A stretch of DNA of 48,117 nucleotides from a virus (IMGVR_UViG_3300032677_000051:1-48117), one strand, 5' to 3'; counted from the stretch's first letter, positions 1 to 9,505 are shown. Program-made: numbers and translations. Notes: generated by a model from the sequence alone, not told the origin.

Positions 1-159
1 CATGTACGTTACACCAGATTCATATACACAGTTTAATCAACAGTTACACTTTATTGTGCAACAACCGATGGCTGATATTATGACAGCACAAGCTATCCCT
101 GATTTCCCTACTGAATGGATGAACGTCCTTGTATGGAATCTTGCTGATCAGCTAGCTAT
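1..159. repeat. terminal redundancy, left copy
   Basis: Bases 1-159 match bases 47959-48117 at an offset of 47958, with mismatches at positions 2 (a/c), 7 (c/t) and 33 (t/c). This closes the sequence into a circle of about 47958 bp. The repeat lies inside a gene, so it is more likely an assembly overlap of a circular or permuted genome than a biological terminal repeat. The mismatches suggest population variants. Confidence 0.9.
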
Positions 160-313
160 TGAATACAGTGTGCCAGGTAATCATCGTCAAGAGATTGCTT
201 TGCGTGCTAAGATTTACAAAGAAGAATTAGAAGGATGGGATGTTGAGACTTACTCTACATTTTTCCAACCTGACATGAGAATGGGAAGACCTTCTTCTAA
301 CAACCTACCATAA
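2..313 (+). CDS. head-completion (P22 gp4-like) protein, C-terminal part
   Basis: This is the 3' end of the gene that begins at 47522. The apparent ATG at base 2 aligns with a CTG codon in the right-hand copy, so it is an internal codon and not a start. Joined across the circle the protein is about 249 aa. The joined product resembles the tail accessory factor (P22 gp4-like) that extends the portal ring and begins tail assembly. Position directly upstream of the gp10-like stabilisation protein supports this. The family call is from overall sequence character and order, not a database hit. Confidence 0.75.
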   Translation: MYVTPDSYTQFNQQLHFIVQQPMADIMTAQAIPDFPTEWMNVLVWNLADQLAIEYSVPGNHRQEIALRAKIYKEELEGWDVETYSTFFQPDMRMGRPSSNNLP

Positions 314-322
314 CAGGATACT

Positions 323-2371
323 ATGCCAATTGCAAGACTACCTTTAGCACAACCAATAGAGACTCGTGATGGTACCTTGGCAAAGGATTCTAAGTGTGTC
401 AATGGTTACTTTGAGACTGTTGGACAGAAGCGAGAGTTTATTAAACGCCCAGGTATAAAAGATACCGGTGCAACACTTGCCAATGCACAGGGACAAGGAT
501 TATATAACTTTAATGGTTCGTTATTTGCTGTGGTGAATAATGTTCTATATAAGATTAATCCTACAACTTATGCTGTAACTACTATTGGTACTATGACTGG
601 TACTATAGGTGGTATAGTACAGCAGTGTTATTTTAATAGCACACTTAACAACACATACTTGTTTGTACAGAACCAAGTAAATGGTTACACATACAATCCA
701 GCTACTGGTGTCTTTGCTAAAGTAGTAGATGATGGTATTACTGTAACTACTGTTACTACTGGTGGTACTCATTATGCTAATCCAATAGTAACATTCTCAG
801 CCCCATCTGGTGGTGGAACAACTGCTATAGGTACTGTACAGTCTACAAGTGGTATTGTTACTGGTGTTACTGTTACTAATCCAGGAAGTGGTTATACATC
901 AAGCGATACATTAGTTGTAACTATAGGTGATTCAGCAGGTACTGCTTGGTCAGCTGGTTTAACTGTAGCTGCAGGAGATGTGTATTGGACTGGTACTGAT
1001 TTATATACTGTAACAATTTCTGGAATTACTGGAACAACTGCACCAACGTTTACAGGACCCACACCACAGGCTGATGGTAGTGCTACAGCACAATGGTTAA
1101 CCGCAAACTCACCGGCTTGGGTGGCCTCAACTCCTGTAGCAGTTGATTATACTTATTGGACCGGAACTAATTTATATACTGTTACTGTTGCTGGTACAAC
1201 AGGATCTACTGCTCCTACATTTACAAGTGGTACTGGATCCGATGGAACAGCAACTGTTAAATGGGTAAGTGCTCAAGGTACAGTTGGATCAGGTGCCTAT
1301 GTAACAGCTTTGTTAAACGGATTCCCTGCTGGCCCTTATGCTACAGGTGCTGTTTACTTAGATACTTATACTGTTATTGGTGGGACTAATGGTGAGATAT
1401 ATACATCTGAACCGAATAACCCAACAATATGGAATGCACTTAATTATATAACTGCAGAAGCAGAACCAGATGGGTTAGTTGGTATTGTTAAACATCTTAA
1501 CTATGTACTAGCATTTGGTCAGTGGTCAACAGACTTCTACTATGATACTGGCTCATACCCAGGTTCCCCCCTAGCTATTGCCACACCATATCACATTGAA
1601 TTAGGGTGTGCTAGCGGAGATTCTATCTGTTCGTTTGAACAAACAACAGTCTGGCTTGGCACTGCAAAGGAACAAGGACCCTCGGTATACTCTATCATGG
1701 GTGTATCACCATCAAAGATATCAACACCATTCATTGATCGTATTCTAAACAATAGTACTCTTACAGATGTGATTGCATATCCATTACGAATTAATGGACA
1801 TACCTTTTACATACTCACATTAGCAGATCTTAATCAAACACTTGTGTATGATCTTAATGAGAAGCAATGGTATCAGTGGACTATGTGGGCTATTGGTGAT
1901 AGTGATTCTGGTGTTCCTGGTATCTATGCAGAACAGTATTTCCGACCTAGTTACTTTGCTGGTGTTGGGGAAACATACTTCTTGTTAGATGATGACAATG
2001 GTAAGTTGTACACATTATCCGATACATATTACAATGATGCTGGTGCTCCAATCTATTATAGAGCAGTAACACCTATCATGGATAGTGGAACTACTAAACG
2101 TAAGTTTTATCATAGCGTTGAGATTGTGGGAGATAAGATTCCTGCTACAATGAATATAAGACATACTAGTGATGACTATAAAACATGGTCAAACTATAGA
2201 CAAGTAAACCTTAATAATGAACGTCCACAAGTACATCAAGCAGGCGCAAGCCGTCGACGTGCTTGGGAGTTTTTATGTACTGACAACCAACCAATACGAC
2301 TTGAAGCTGCTGAGATAGACTTTGATATTGGTGAGTTAGAGAATGTAGGACAACCAGCACAGCAAGGGTAA
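323..2371 (+). CDS. packaged-DNA stabilisation protein (P22 gp10-like tail accessory factor)
   Basis: The protein is 682 aa, with an AGGA ribosome binding site just upstream. The N-terminus (PLAQPIETRDGTL, KRPGIKD) and the C-terminal beta-rich part match the P22 gp10 type of head-tail plug that caps the portal after packaging and links it to the tail needle and spike. P22 gp10 is about 470 aa. The extra length is a Gly/Ser/Thr-rich insert at about residues 135-325. It contains two related 40-residue units (about 218-258 and 277-314) that share YWTGT-LYTVT and TAPTF motifs. These look like surface-exposed beta decorations. It follows the gp4-like gene and precedes a GNAT gene in the late unit. 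Confidence 0.85.
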   Translation: MPIARLPLAQPIETRDGTLAKDSKCVNGYFETVGQKREFIKRPGIKDTGATLANAQGQGLYNFNGSLFAVVNNVLYKINPTTYAVTTIGTMTGTIGGIVQQCYFNSTLNNTYLFVQNQVNGYTYNPATGVFAKVVDDGITVTTVTTGGTHYANPIVTFSAPSGGGTTAIGTVQSTSGIVTGVTVTNPGSGYTSSDTLVVTIGDSAGTAWSAGLTVAAGDVYWTGTDLYTVTISGITGTTAPTFTGPTPQADGSATAQWLTANSPAWVASTPVAVDYTYWTGTNLYTVTVAGTTGSTAPTFTSGTGSDGTATVKWVSAQGTVGSGAYVTALLNGFPAGPYATGAVYLDTYTVIGGTNGEIYTSEPNNPTIWNALNYITAEAEPDGLVGIVKHLNYVLAFGQWSTDFYYDTGSYPGSPLAIATPYHIELGCASGDSICSFEQTTVWLGTAKEQGPSVYSIMGVSPSKISTPFIDRILNNSTLTDVIAYPLRINGHTFYILTLADLNQTLVYDLNEKQWYQWTMWAIGDSDSGVPGIYAEQYFRPSYFAGVGETYFLLDDDNGKLYTLSDTYYNDAGAPIYYRAVTPIMDSGTTKRKFYHSVEIVGDKIPATMNIRHTSDDYKTWSNYRQVNLNNERPQVHQAGASRRRAWEFLCTDNQPIRLEAAEIDFDIGELENVGQPAQQG

Positions 2372-2376
2372 GGTAG

Positions 2377-2829
2377 ATGGTAACATATCAAGTAGAGTTA
2401 TACTCTGATGTTCTTCCAGAGCTACGGGTTATATACCCAGAGCACTATAAAGAAATAGAGCAAGAGGTTAGTGGTGGTTATGAACTAGACCCAGACTGGA
2501 CTCAGTACTTTGCTCTTGAACAAGCCGGTATGTTACACGTTATTACTTGTCGCAAAGACGATAAGCTTATTGGTTACATGTTCTACATTGTTAGTAAACA
2601 CTTACATGTAAAGTCATGCGTTACAGCCTACGAAGATATATATTTCCTTCGTAAGGAATACAGAAAAGGACGGACTGGTATTCGTATGTTTCAGTTTGCT
2701 GAACAACATATGAAGTCTATCGGTGTGAATAAAATGCTAGGCACTACTAAGGTACATATAGATAACTCAAAGTTATTTGAATACCTTGGATATCAGTTTG
2801 TAGAAAAACTCTTCAGTAAATATATATAA
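2377..2829 (+). CDS. GNAT-family N-acetyltransferase
   Basis: This 150-aa protein has the shape of a GNAT domain: a central beta strand (KLIGYMFYIV), an acetyl-CoA loop region (FLRKEYRKGRTGIRMFQFAE), and a C-terminal N-KLFEYLGYQFVE motif typical of the family. It is predicted to transfer an acyl group from CoA to an amine. The substrate is unknown. It sits five bases after the gp10-like gene, within the virion assembly block, so it may modify a virion protein or a host component late in infection. Phages with P22-like heads often carry a GNAT gene here, but no role has been shown. Confidence 0.85.
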   Translation: MVTYQVELYSDVLPELRVIYPEHYKEIEQEVSGGYELDPDWTQYFALEQAGMLHVITCRKDDKLIGYMFYIVSKHLHVKSCVTAYEDIYFLRKEYRKGRTGIRMFQFAEQHMKSIGVNKMLGTTKVHIDNSKLFEYLGYQFVEKLFSKYI

Positions 2830-2841
2830 AAAGGAATTAAT

Positions 2842-3423
2842 ATGGGTGGCGTAGTCAATGCAATCTTTGGTGGCGGTAGTTCTAGTACTGCTTCACCAGC
2901 TCCATTACCACAAAGTCAAACAGATCCGTACGGTGCAATTGGCGGTCGTACTCAGGCTGGTAATCAGTTAATGAATTTAGTTAATAACCCAAGCAGTGCA
3001 TTAAGCTCAGCTGGTTATCAACAACAACTACAACAAGGGGTAGCAGCTCAACAAGCAGCTGGTGCTGCTGGTGGTACTCTTCAATCTGGTGCACAAGCTA
3101 ATGCTCTTCAGAGTATGGGTCAGAATACATTTAGCAGTTATTATCAACAGATGATTGGTAATCTTGGAGCATTGTCTGGTGCTACTACCCAAACACCTTC
3201 TGGTGCAGCTAATGCACAAACACAGAGTGCACAGATGGCTTACAACGCACAGAATCAGAATGCTCAATCAGGTCTTGGTTTAGTTGGTATGGCTCTTGGT
3301 GGTGCTAATTCTGCTGGTTTGTTTAGTGGCGGTGGTGCTGCAGCTGGTGGTGTTGATTTAGTTGGTAGTTCAATGGGTGGTGGTGGTACTGCAGAAGCTC
3401 TTGCAATGTTAGCAACACTTTAA
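2842..3423 (+). CDS. internal virion / DNA ejection protein (P22 gp7-like), putative
   Basis: This 193-aa, Gly/Ala/Gln-rich protein has low complexity and alternates small residues with QQ and NAQ runs. It has glycine-rich stretches at both ends (FGGGSSS; GGGG near residue 178). Such composition and its place between the tail accessory genes and two other ejection candidates fit the small ejection protein of the P22 group. That protein leaves the capsid with the DNA and helps build a channel through the envelope. An AAGGA site lies upstream of the start. The assignment is by context and composition. Confidence 0.65.
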   Translation: MGGVVNAIFGGGSSSTASPAPLPQSQTDPYGAIGGRTQAGNQLMNLVNNPSSALSSAGYQQQLQQGVAAQQAAGAAGGTLQSGAQANALQSMGQNTFSSYYQQMIGNLGALSGATTQTPSGAANAQTQSAQMAYNAQNQNAQSGLGLVGMALGGANSAGLFSGGGAAAGGVDLVGSSMGGGGTAEALAMLATL

Positions 3424-3433
3424 AGGATAATAT

Positions 3434-4384
3434 ATGGCAAACTTAGCGCAAGCCTTTGCAGGTGGATTTGAAAGTGGTCAAGCTATAGGCGATACTATTG
3501 TTGCCGATCGTGATCTTAAACAGGCTCAAGCTGAATCAGGTCCTGGTGCTGATCTATTTACTACCTACCAGAAGGCTGGTCAGATGGCTATGCAATCTGG
3601 TAACACTCGAGTAGCAGATAAGTTTCTTAAGCAAGCTAATGAATATAAAGGCGATGCTCTTAAAACTAAATTAGCTGAGATGACTGTTCATCATGCAGAA
3701 GTATCTGACTTTGAACGGACTATTCGTGCTAACGATAATCCTGATTCTCTTAAAGCTGCTATCTCTTCTTCTGATAAATTAAATCCACAAGAGAAATTAG
3801 AGTACACTGGTCTTGTAGACAAAGCACAAAAGAGTGGTAAGTGGGATGAGTTTCATAAAGCTATTGGTCAGTCCACTGAAACATATAAAGAACAACAAGC
3901 TACACAAATTGCAATACTTAAAGAACAATTAGCTGAACAAAAAGTTCTCTTTGATATGAATTATAAATCAGAGAAGCTACGTATTGATGCTGGTAAATCT
4001 GCAGGTAAACCATCACCAGCAGAAAAACGTGCTAGTGCTATGGAAGATTGGAAAACTAAACGTGGTATTGTTCAAGAAGAAGCAATTGAAGGTAGGCGAG
4101 CTACTGCTTTAAAAGAACTAAAAACAAAACCATACTTTGGTAAGAAGTCTATGGATGAGCGTGAGACAGAGATTAATGAAATCTATGATGCTCAAATTGA
4201 TGCTAATATGAAAAAGTATCTTCCTAAAGAAGACGAAGATAAACCTATTAACGCTCCTAAAGATAAATCTAAAGATACTACTAAATCCCCTAAAAAGGGT
4301 GATGTTAAAAAAGCAAAGGATGGTACATCTTGGAAATATAAAGGTGGAGATCCTTCTAAAGAAACTAGTTGGGAGAAAGTTTAA
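3434..4384 (+). CDS. putative second ejection / internal virion protein
   Basis: The product is 316 aa and strongly helical, with long charged stretches and a Lys-rich tail (about residues 270-310). The N-terminus (LAQAFAGGFESGQAIGD) resembles the start of many podovirus internal virion proteins. It lies between the Gly-rich ejection candidate and the 1135-aa ejection candidate, and its TAA stop overlaps the next ATG. Role by context: a virion protein injected with DNA. No catalytic motif is visible. An alternative is a tail-associated scaffold. Confidence 0.65.
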   Translation: MANLAQAFAGGFESGQAIGDTIVADRDLKQAQAESGPGADLFTTYQKAGQMAMQSGNTRVADKFLKQANEYKGDALKTKLAEMTVHHAEVSDFERTIRANDNPDSLKAAISSSDKLNPQEKLEYTGLVDKAQKSGKWDEFHKAIGQSTETYKEQQATQIAILKEQLAEQKVLFDMNYKSEKLRIDAGKSAGKPSPAEKRASAMEDWKTKRGIVQEEAIEGRRATALKELKTKPYFGKKSMDERETEINEIYDAQIDANMKKYLPKEDEDKPINAPKDKSKDTTKSPKKGDVKKAKDGTSWKYKGGDPSKETSWEKV

Positions 4385-7300
4385 TGGCTGGACCATGGGA
4401 AGATTATAAGGCTGCACCTGCTGAAGCAGCGCCTTCATCGGGACCGTGGTCAGACTATAAACAAGAAGCACCTGTCGAGTCTAAAGGATCAGAAGGTCCT
4501 TGGGCTGAGTACAAAGAACCTACTCCTAAAGCAGATAAACTAGGCCGCTATAAGGCTAAAGTATCTGTTGAAGCTGCTCCAGAGGGCTTTGAGAAACTAC
4601 AGAAAGATATTGCTGCACTTCCTGGGGATATGAAAGCTGGAGTTAAGGCTGCTATAGAAGGCATTCCAGGGGCTGCGGGAGCTGTTGCTGGGGCTGAGGG
4701 TGGCCTAGCCTTAGGCGCTATGACATCGCCTGTTACAGGCCCTATAGGGCCTATTGTAGGGGCTATTGGTGGTGCTCTTGTAGGTGGATATCTTGGACAT
4801 AAGACTGGTGAGTCTCTTAAAGGCATGGTACCTGAAGAAACTTTGTCTGCTGCTGGCTTTGGAAAAGGCCAACGAGAGGTTGAAAAGATACAACATCCTA
4901 AGGCATCATTTGCTGGTGAGTTAGCTTCATCATTACCGTTCTTTGGTCCGGGTAAAGTTGGATTGTTATCTCGTGGTTTTGGTGCTGTAGTTGGTGGTGG
5001 TATGGAGGCCGGTACGGAACTTGCTACTGAAGGTAAGATTGATCCTGGTAAGGTGGCAGCTGCTGCTACATTCCAAGGTGTCTTTGCTAAGCCTACTGCA
5101 ATTACTAAAGCCATCTCTGACAAGTTAGGTAACACTGCTCGTATGGCTGCAGCTGAGGCTGCTAGAGATCCTGCTGCTTCTGAAACCACTAAACGTGATA
5201 CAACAATTAAAAGTACTCTTGATCAGTTTGAAGCGGAAGCTAAGGCTGATATGGATACAAAAACAGCTCCATTAGTTGAAGCTGCAATTCGTGATAAGAA
5301 GACTGGTGCTGTTGAACGCATGGGTCCTAAGCATGATGAAGCCCGGAAAGCTGAAACTAAAGACACACATGAACAAGGTTTTCTTGATGGTGCTGGTAAC
5401 TTTCTTGAGCGTAAAGAAGCTCTTAAACGTGCACGAGAAACAGAACAACTTGCTAAAGGAAAGAAGCTAGACTTCCCAGATGAGGGATTGCATAGTGGTG
5501 ACCTGCGTGATTCAGGTGATCCTGCGTTTCAACTTGATAAACCTCGACAACCAAAAGAGGTTAAGACTAAACTTGATCGTGAGAAAGAGTCTTGGTCTAA
5601 AGAAGATAAACCAAAGAAAGCTCCCAAACCTAAACCTGAGAGTACTGATCCAATGGATACTGCTGGGCGCACTGATGTTGGTGAGCCTGGTGCTGTTGAA
5701 CCAAAAGTTAAAGATGTCAAAACTAAAGGTCCGAAAGATGAATCAAAAATCCATGCTTCTATAGCACGAAAGATTTATCATACAAAAGGACTGGAAGCTG
5801 CAAAGTCTTATCTTGAAACAGTTACTCCACATGCTTCTGTAGTTGTGGAAGATATTAAAGATCGTATTGGTATTAACCTTAATAACGTTGATGCTAATCA
5901 ACGCTTAACTAATATCTTTAAATCTGATATTATTAAACTTGTTCCTGATGCAGCTGAACGCAGTGCTTTACCTGCTGCTATTGAACATGGGCTACCGCTT
6001 GAAGGTGATGCGGCTAAGGCTGCGAATCTTTACAAGATAAAGATGGATCAGATTGGTAAGATGGCAGAGAAAGCACAAGTCATCCGTGGCTTGGTTGAGA
6101 ATTACGTAACACGTATGGCCCGTAAAGCTGGTATGAAAGCAGAAGAAGAGGTTGGTTTTATTCAATCAATACTTAAATCTCCTGGAGTACAAGAAGGACT
6201 TAAACCTGGTTCTCAATTTGGTAAAGAACGTAAAATAGAATCGCTTGAACAAGCCCGTGAAGCTATGGCTAAGCAAGGCATTGAACTTGAGTCTGATCTT
6301 GCTGAGATTGCACATGGTTATATGACCGATATGTACAAAGCAATTGAAGATAAGAATCTATTTAATAAACTTAAAGTAACTAAGATTGATGACAAGTACG
6401 CTATTGTAGATCCAAGATCTAAAGAAGATCATTATGGCTACAAAGTAATTGATCATGGTCCATTTGCTGGTTGGTTTGTACACCCAGATATTAAGTCTGC
6501 TCTTAACTTTGTGTTAGGTGCTTCGGAGCCAGGTCCTTGGATGAAGTCTATTCTTACTGTTAACAACGCAATTAAACGGTCTAACATTAGTGCATCACTG
6601 TTCCACGCTAAATCGCTTGCTGAAGCTTTTGTTATGGCCCGCCCATACTTAGGTGAAAAGGTTGGTCAAGGCAGTCTTAGTAGTGTCCTTAAGATACTAC
6701 GTGAAGGTGGTATGGGAGATGTAGCTGACTTAGCTATCCGTGAGGGTGGTGTTAAGCTTGGTATGTCAAGTGTTGAGGACGTAAGCCACACTGCAATCGA
6801 AGAGATTGGTAAAATGGCTGATAAACTTCTTGGAGCTTATTCAGATAAGAAGATAATTCAATCTGCATTAGGTAGGGCTGAGAAAGAAACTCTTGGTCGT
6901 ATTGATAGTTTTACTTGGGACTATGTACACGATGGTCTTAAATTACTTACATTCTCAAAGTTACTAGATCAAGCCGTACATGATCATCCTAATGTTCCTA
7001 AAGAAGTGCATGCTAAAGAGATTGGTCGTTTTGTTAACAATAGTTTTGGTGGATTGAACTGGTATGATATTGCTAGACAGTCAAGCAGTAAGTTTGAAGA
7101 GTCCATGAAAATGGCATCGTATTCCCCCGAAGGAAGGCGTGTTCTTCAAGCAGTTATCTTTGCTCCTGACTGGACAGTATCAACCTTACGTTCATTTACA
7201 ACAGCTCTACCTAAGAATTTACTCTCACCTGATATTGTTGGTGGTGCTAAGGGGTTGTTAAAACCGAAAACTCAAGGTGATTTTGCTAGACTTTATCAAA

Positions 7301-7791
7301 TGAAGTTTGCATTGTTGTACCTTACAGCCCTTAATGGTGTTAACATGATTACCTCTGGTCATCCTATTTGGGATAACAAAGATAAGACAAGAGTTGAATT
7401 TAAGGATGGAACTACTATGCAAGCTACTAAGCATGCTATGGAGTTTATTCATTTTGCTAGCGATACTGATAAGTTTATTTCAGATAAACTAGGGTTCTTA
7501 CCAAAAGCCTTTGTTATTTCTACAACAGGATTAGAATATGCTGGACCAGGTGCACCGAAGCTTGAGGATTCTTCTCTTGTTGGTCGGGCTAAAGCAGTTG
7601 GCAAATCTGCATTACCATTTAACGTACAAGCTTGGCAAGGTGCTCCTCAAGGAGAACAACTTCAACGTATGTTACTTGGAACATTAGGTATGCCAATCTA
7701 TGGTAAGACTAAAATGCAGCAAGCAAAAGATAACTACGAAAAACGTAGACGTATGATGGAACGTAAAATGAAAGACGCACAGGACGAATAA
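4384..7791 (+). CDS. large internal virion / DNA ejection protein (P22 gp16-like position)
   Basis: I place the start at the ATG at 4384 (TAATG overlap, GGAGAA upstream) rather than the ATG at 4369. The 1135-aa protein begins with three spaced copies of a GPW-x-(D/E)YK motif within its first 50 residues. A long Gly/Ala zipper-like hydrophobic stretch follows at about residues 85-145 and could insert in a membrane. The middle (about 260-460) is charged and probably disordered. The C-terminal half is helical. No lytic transglycosylase motif was found. Its size, its place after two smaller ejection candidates and its membrane-active segment fit the large ejection protein that crosses the host envelope. 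Confidence 0.75.
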   Translation: MAGPWEDYKAAPAEAAPSSGPWSDYKQEAPVESKGSEGPWAEYKEPTPKADKLGRYKAKVSVEAAPEGFEKLQKDIAALPGDMKAGVKAAIEGIPGAAGAVAGAEGGLALGAMTSPVTGPIGPIVGAIGGALVGGYLGHKTGESLKGMVPEETLSAAGFGKGQREVEKIQHPKASFAGELASSLPFFGPGKVGLLSRGFGAVVGGGMEAGTELATEGKIDPGKVAAAATFQGVFAKPTAITKAISDKLGNTARMAAAEAARDPAASETTKRDTTIKSTLDQFEAEAKADMDTKTAPLVEAAIRDKKTGAVERMGPKHDEARKAETKDTHEQGFLDGAGNFLERKEALKRARETEQLAKGKKLDFPDEGLHSGDLRDSGDPAFQLDKPRQPKEVKTKLDREKESWSKEDKPKKAPKPKPESTDPMDTAGRTDVGEPGAVEPKVKDVKTKGPKDESKIHASIARKIYHTKGLEAAKSYLETVTPHASVVVEDIKDRIGINLNNVDANQRLTNIFKSDIIKLVPDAAERSALPAAIEHGLPLEGDAAKAANLYKIKMDQIGKMAEKAQVIRGLVENYVTRMARKAGMKAEEEVGFIQSILKSPGVQEGLKPGSQFGKERKIESLEQAREAMAKQGIELESDLAEIAHGYMTDMYKAIEDKNLFNKLKVTKIDDKYAIVDPRSKEDHYGYKVIDHGPFAGWFVHPDIKSALNFVLGASEPGPWMKSILTVNNAIKRSNISASLFHAKSLAEAFVMARPYLGEKVGQGSLSSVLKILREGGMGDVADLAIREGGVKLGMSSVEDVSHTAIEEIGKMADKLLGAYSDKKIIQSALGRAEKETLGRIDSFTWDYVHDGLKLLTFSKLLDQAVHDHPNVPKEVHAKEIGRFVNNSFGGLNWYDIARQSSSKFEESMKMASYSPEGRRVLQAVIFAPDWTVSTLRSFTTALPKNLLSPDIVGGAKGLLKPKTQGDFARLYQMKFALLYLTALNGVNMITSGHPIWDNKDKTRVEFKDGTTMQATKHAMEFIHFASDTDKFISDKLGFLPKAFVISTTGLEYAGPGAPKLEDSSLVGRAKAVGKSALPFNVQAWQGAPQGEQLQRMLLGTLGMPIYGKTKMQQAKDNYEKRRRMMERKMKDAQDE

Positions 7792-9119
7792 TGAAGATAC
7801 TAATCATCGATGCATCGGGCGTATGCCTAGACTTTGCTTTACGATGCCAGAACTATGGTCATCAAGTAAAGTGTTTTATTAGACACAATAAGGATGGCAG
7901 TCGCTCGATGGTCGGTGATGGTGGACTCATTGAAAGAGTCTCTGAGTGGGAGAAGTATATGAACTGGGCAGATCTAATCTTCTGTACAGATAATATCTTT
8001 TACATTCATGGCTTGGAACGTTATCGTGATAAAGGTTATCCAATTATTGGTCCATCTATTGATACCAATCGTTGGGAACAAGACCGCATGCACGGTGCAG
8101 ATGTGATGGAGAAGGCTGGTATTACAACCATCCCATCCACAGTATTCAAGAATTACGATGAGGCTATTAAACACGTAATGGATAATCCAAAGCGTTACGT
8201 TAGTAAGCCTATCGGTGATGGAGCCAAGGAACTATCTTACGTTGCTAAATCAGCAGCCGATATGGTCTTTATGCTACAGAAGTGGAAGAAGAGTAACGCA
8301 TACAAAGGCGATTTTATCCTCCAAGAGTTCCACGGTGGTGTTGAATTTGGCGTAGGTGGCTGGTTCGGACCTGGTGGTTTCAACAAGCAGTTTTGTGAGA
8401 GCTGGGAATTTAAGAAGTTAATGAATGATGATCTTGGTGTCGCCACTGGCGAGCAAGGTACTATCGTTCGCTATACCTCCGAATCTTACTTGGCAGACCA
8501 AGTTCTCAAACCGCTTGAAGACTTTCTTCATGGCTTAGCATATACAGGTTATATTGATGTTAATTGTATCATTGACAAAGATGGCTTTCCTTGGCCTCTT
8601 GAGTTTACTATGCGACCAGGCTGGCCGCTCTTTCAGATTCAACAAGCGTTGCATAATGGCGACCCCGCTCAGTGGATGCTCGACCTTATCAACGGTGAGG
8701 ACACACTACGTACCAGCAAGGCAATTGCTTGTGGCGTTGTTATTGCTATCCCTGATTATCCTTATTGCAAGATAAGCAAGAAAGATAACTCCGGTTATCC
8801 TTTGTTTGGCTTGACAGAAGAGGACGTAGTCAACGATGTTCATTGTGCTGAAGTCATGTGGGGTAAAGCCCCAAGCATGTGTGACGGTGAAGTTAAAATG
8901 AACACACCTATGTTTGTTACAGCAGGTGATTACATTTGTACTGTATCAGGCAAGGGTGCTACTGTAACTGATGCTCGTGAGAAGTGTTATAGCACTATCA
9001 AGAAGAAGATTGAGATTCCTAACTCCATTATGTATCGTACTGATATTGGGTGTCGTCTAGAGAAACAACTTGATGTACTGCATGAGTTTGGTTATGCTAC
9101 TGATTGTGATTGGGAGTAA
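7791..9119 (+). CDS. PurD-like ATP-grasp ligase (phosphoribosylamine-glycine ligase family)
   Basis: This 442-aa protein has the GARS/PurD layout: an N-terminal Rossmann-like domain (MKILIIDASG), an ATP-grasp domain (about 100-330; VSKPIGDGAKELSYV, ILQEFHGGVEFGVGG, GYIDVNCIIDKDGFPWPLEF) and a C-terminal GARS_C-like domain ending near YRTDIGCRLE. PurD joins glycine to phosphoribosylamine in purine synthesis. No other purine gene is visible here, and the gene sits in the late unit between ejection and tail genes, overlapping the former as TAATG. The real substrate may therefore differ, for example another carboxylate-amine ligation linked to the amidoligase cluster. The family call is strong; the substrate is unknown. 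Confidence 0.8.
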   Translation: MKILIIDASGVCLDFALRCQNYGHQVKCFIRHNKDGSRSMVGDGGLIERVSEWEKYMNWADLIFCTDNIFYIHGLERYRDKGYPIIGPSIDTNRWEQDRMHGADVMEKAGITTIPSTVFKNYDEAIKHVMDNPKRYVSKPIGDGAKELSYVAKSAADMVFMLQKWKKSNAYKGDFILQEFHGGVEFGVGGWFGPGGFNKQFCESWEFKKLMNDDLGVATGEQGTIVRYTSESYLADQVLKPLEDFLHGLAYTGYIDVNCIIDKDGFPWPLEFTMRPGWPLFQIQQALHNGDPAQWMLDLINGEDTLRTSKAIACGVVIAIPDYPYCKISKKDNSGYPLFGLTEEDVVNDVHCAEVMWGKAPSMCDGEVKMNTPMFVTAGDYICTVSGKGATVTDAREKCYSTIKKKIEIPNSIMYRTDIGCRLEKQLDVLHEFGYATDCDWE

Positions 9120-9121
9120 TT

Positions 9122-9505
9122 ATGGCTAATAATCTGCTCCCCCCAATACCACAGACACCAATTGGTGAAGAGTTTTCTTGGCGTGATTGGTTTAGAAACC
9201 TTGGTAACTATATTCAAGTAGCACAGACTGGTGGATCACCTTGGACTATTGTGCAAGGTGGTACAGGTTCTAATACTGCTGCTGGTGCTAGGAGTAATCT
9301 TGGTCTTGGTACTATGGCTACAGAGAATAGTAACAACGTAGCTATTACAGGTGGTAGTATAACTGGTACTACTATATCAGGAACTATAGTACCTACTGGT
9401 GGTATTACTAGAACAATTACTACTGCTAAATTAACTACATTAGGTTCTACTGGTAGTATGACTTTTGTTAATGGTATTCTAACAGCACAAACACAAGCGA
9501 CATGA
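9122..9505 (+). CDS. tail fibre-like structural protein
   Basis: The start is set at 9122 because GGGAG lies five bases upstream; an in-frame ATG at 9110 would lie inside the previous gene. The 127-aa product has a Trp-containing N-terminus (FSWRDWFRNLGNY), then a VQGGTGSNTAAGARSNLGLGT motif region of the type common in phage tail fibres, and Gly/Thr-rich repeats. It is probably a small virion or fibre adaptor. It overlaps the lysozyme gene by four bases, so the two are translationally coupled. Confidence 0.7.
   Translation: MANNLLPPIPQTPIGEEFSWRDWFRNLGNYIQVAQTGGSPWTIVQGGTGSNTAAGARSNLGLGTMATENSNNVAITGGSITGTTISGTIVPTGGITRTITTAKLTTLGSTGSMTFVNGILTAQTQAT

Noticed and set aside
4548-5189. 213-aa open frame on the minus strand
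   Set aside because: It is antisense to the large ejection protein, has Ala/Pro-rich composition that mirrors the Gly/Ala codons of the true gene, and lacks a ribosome binding site.
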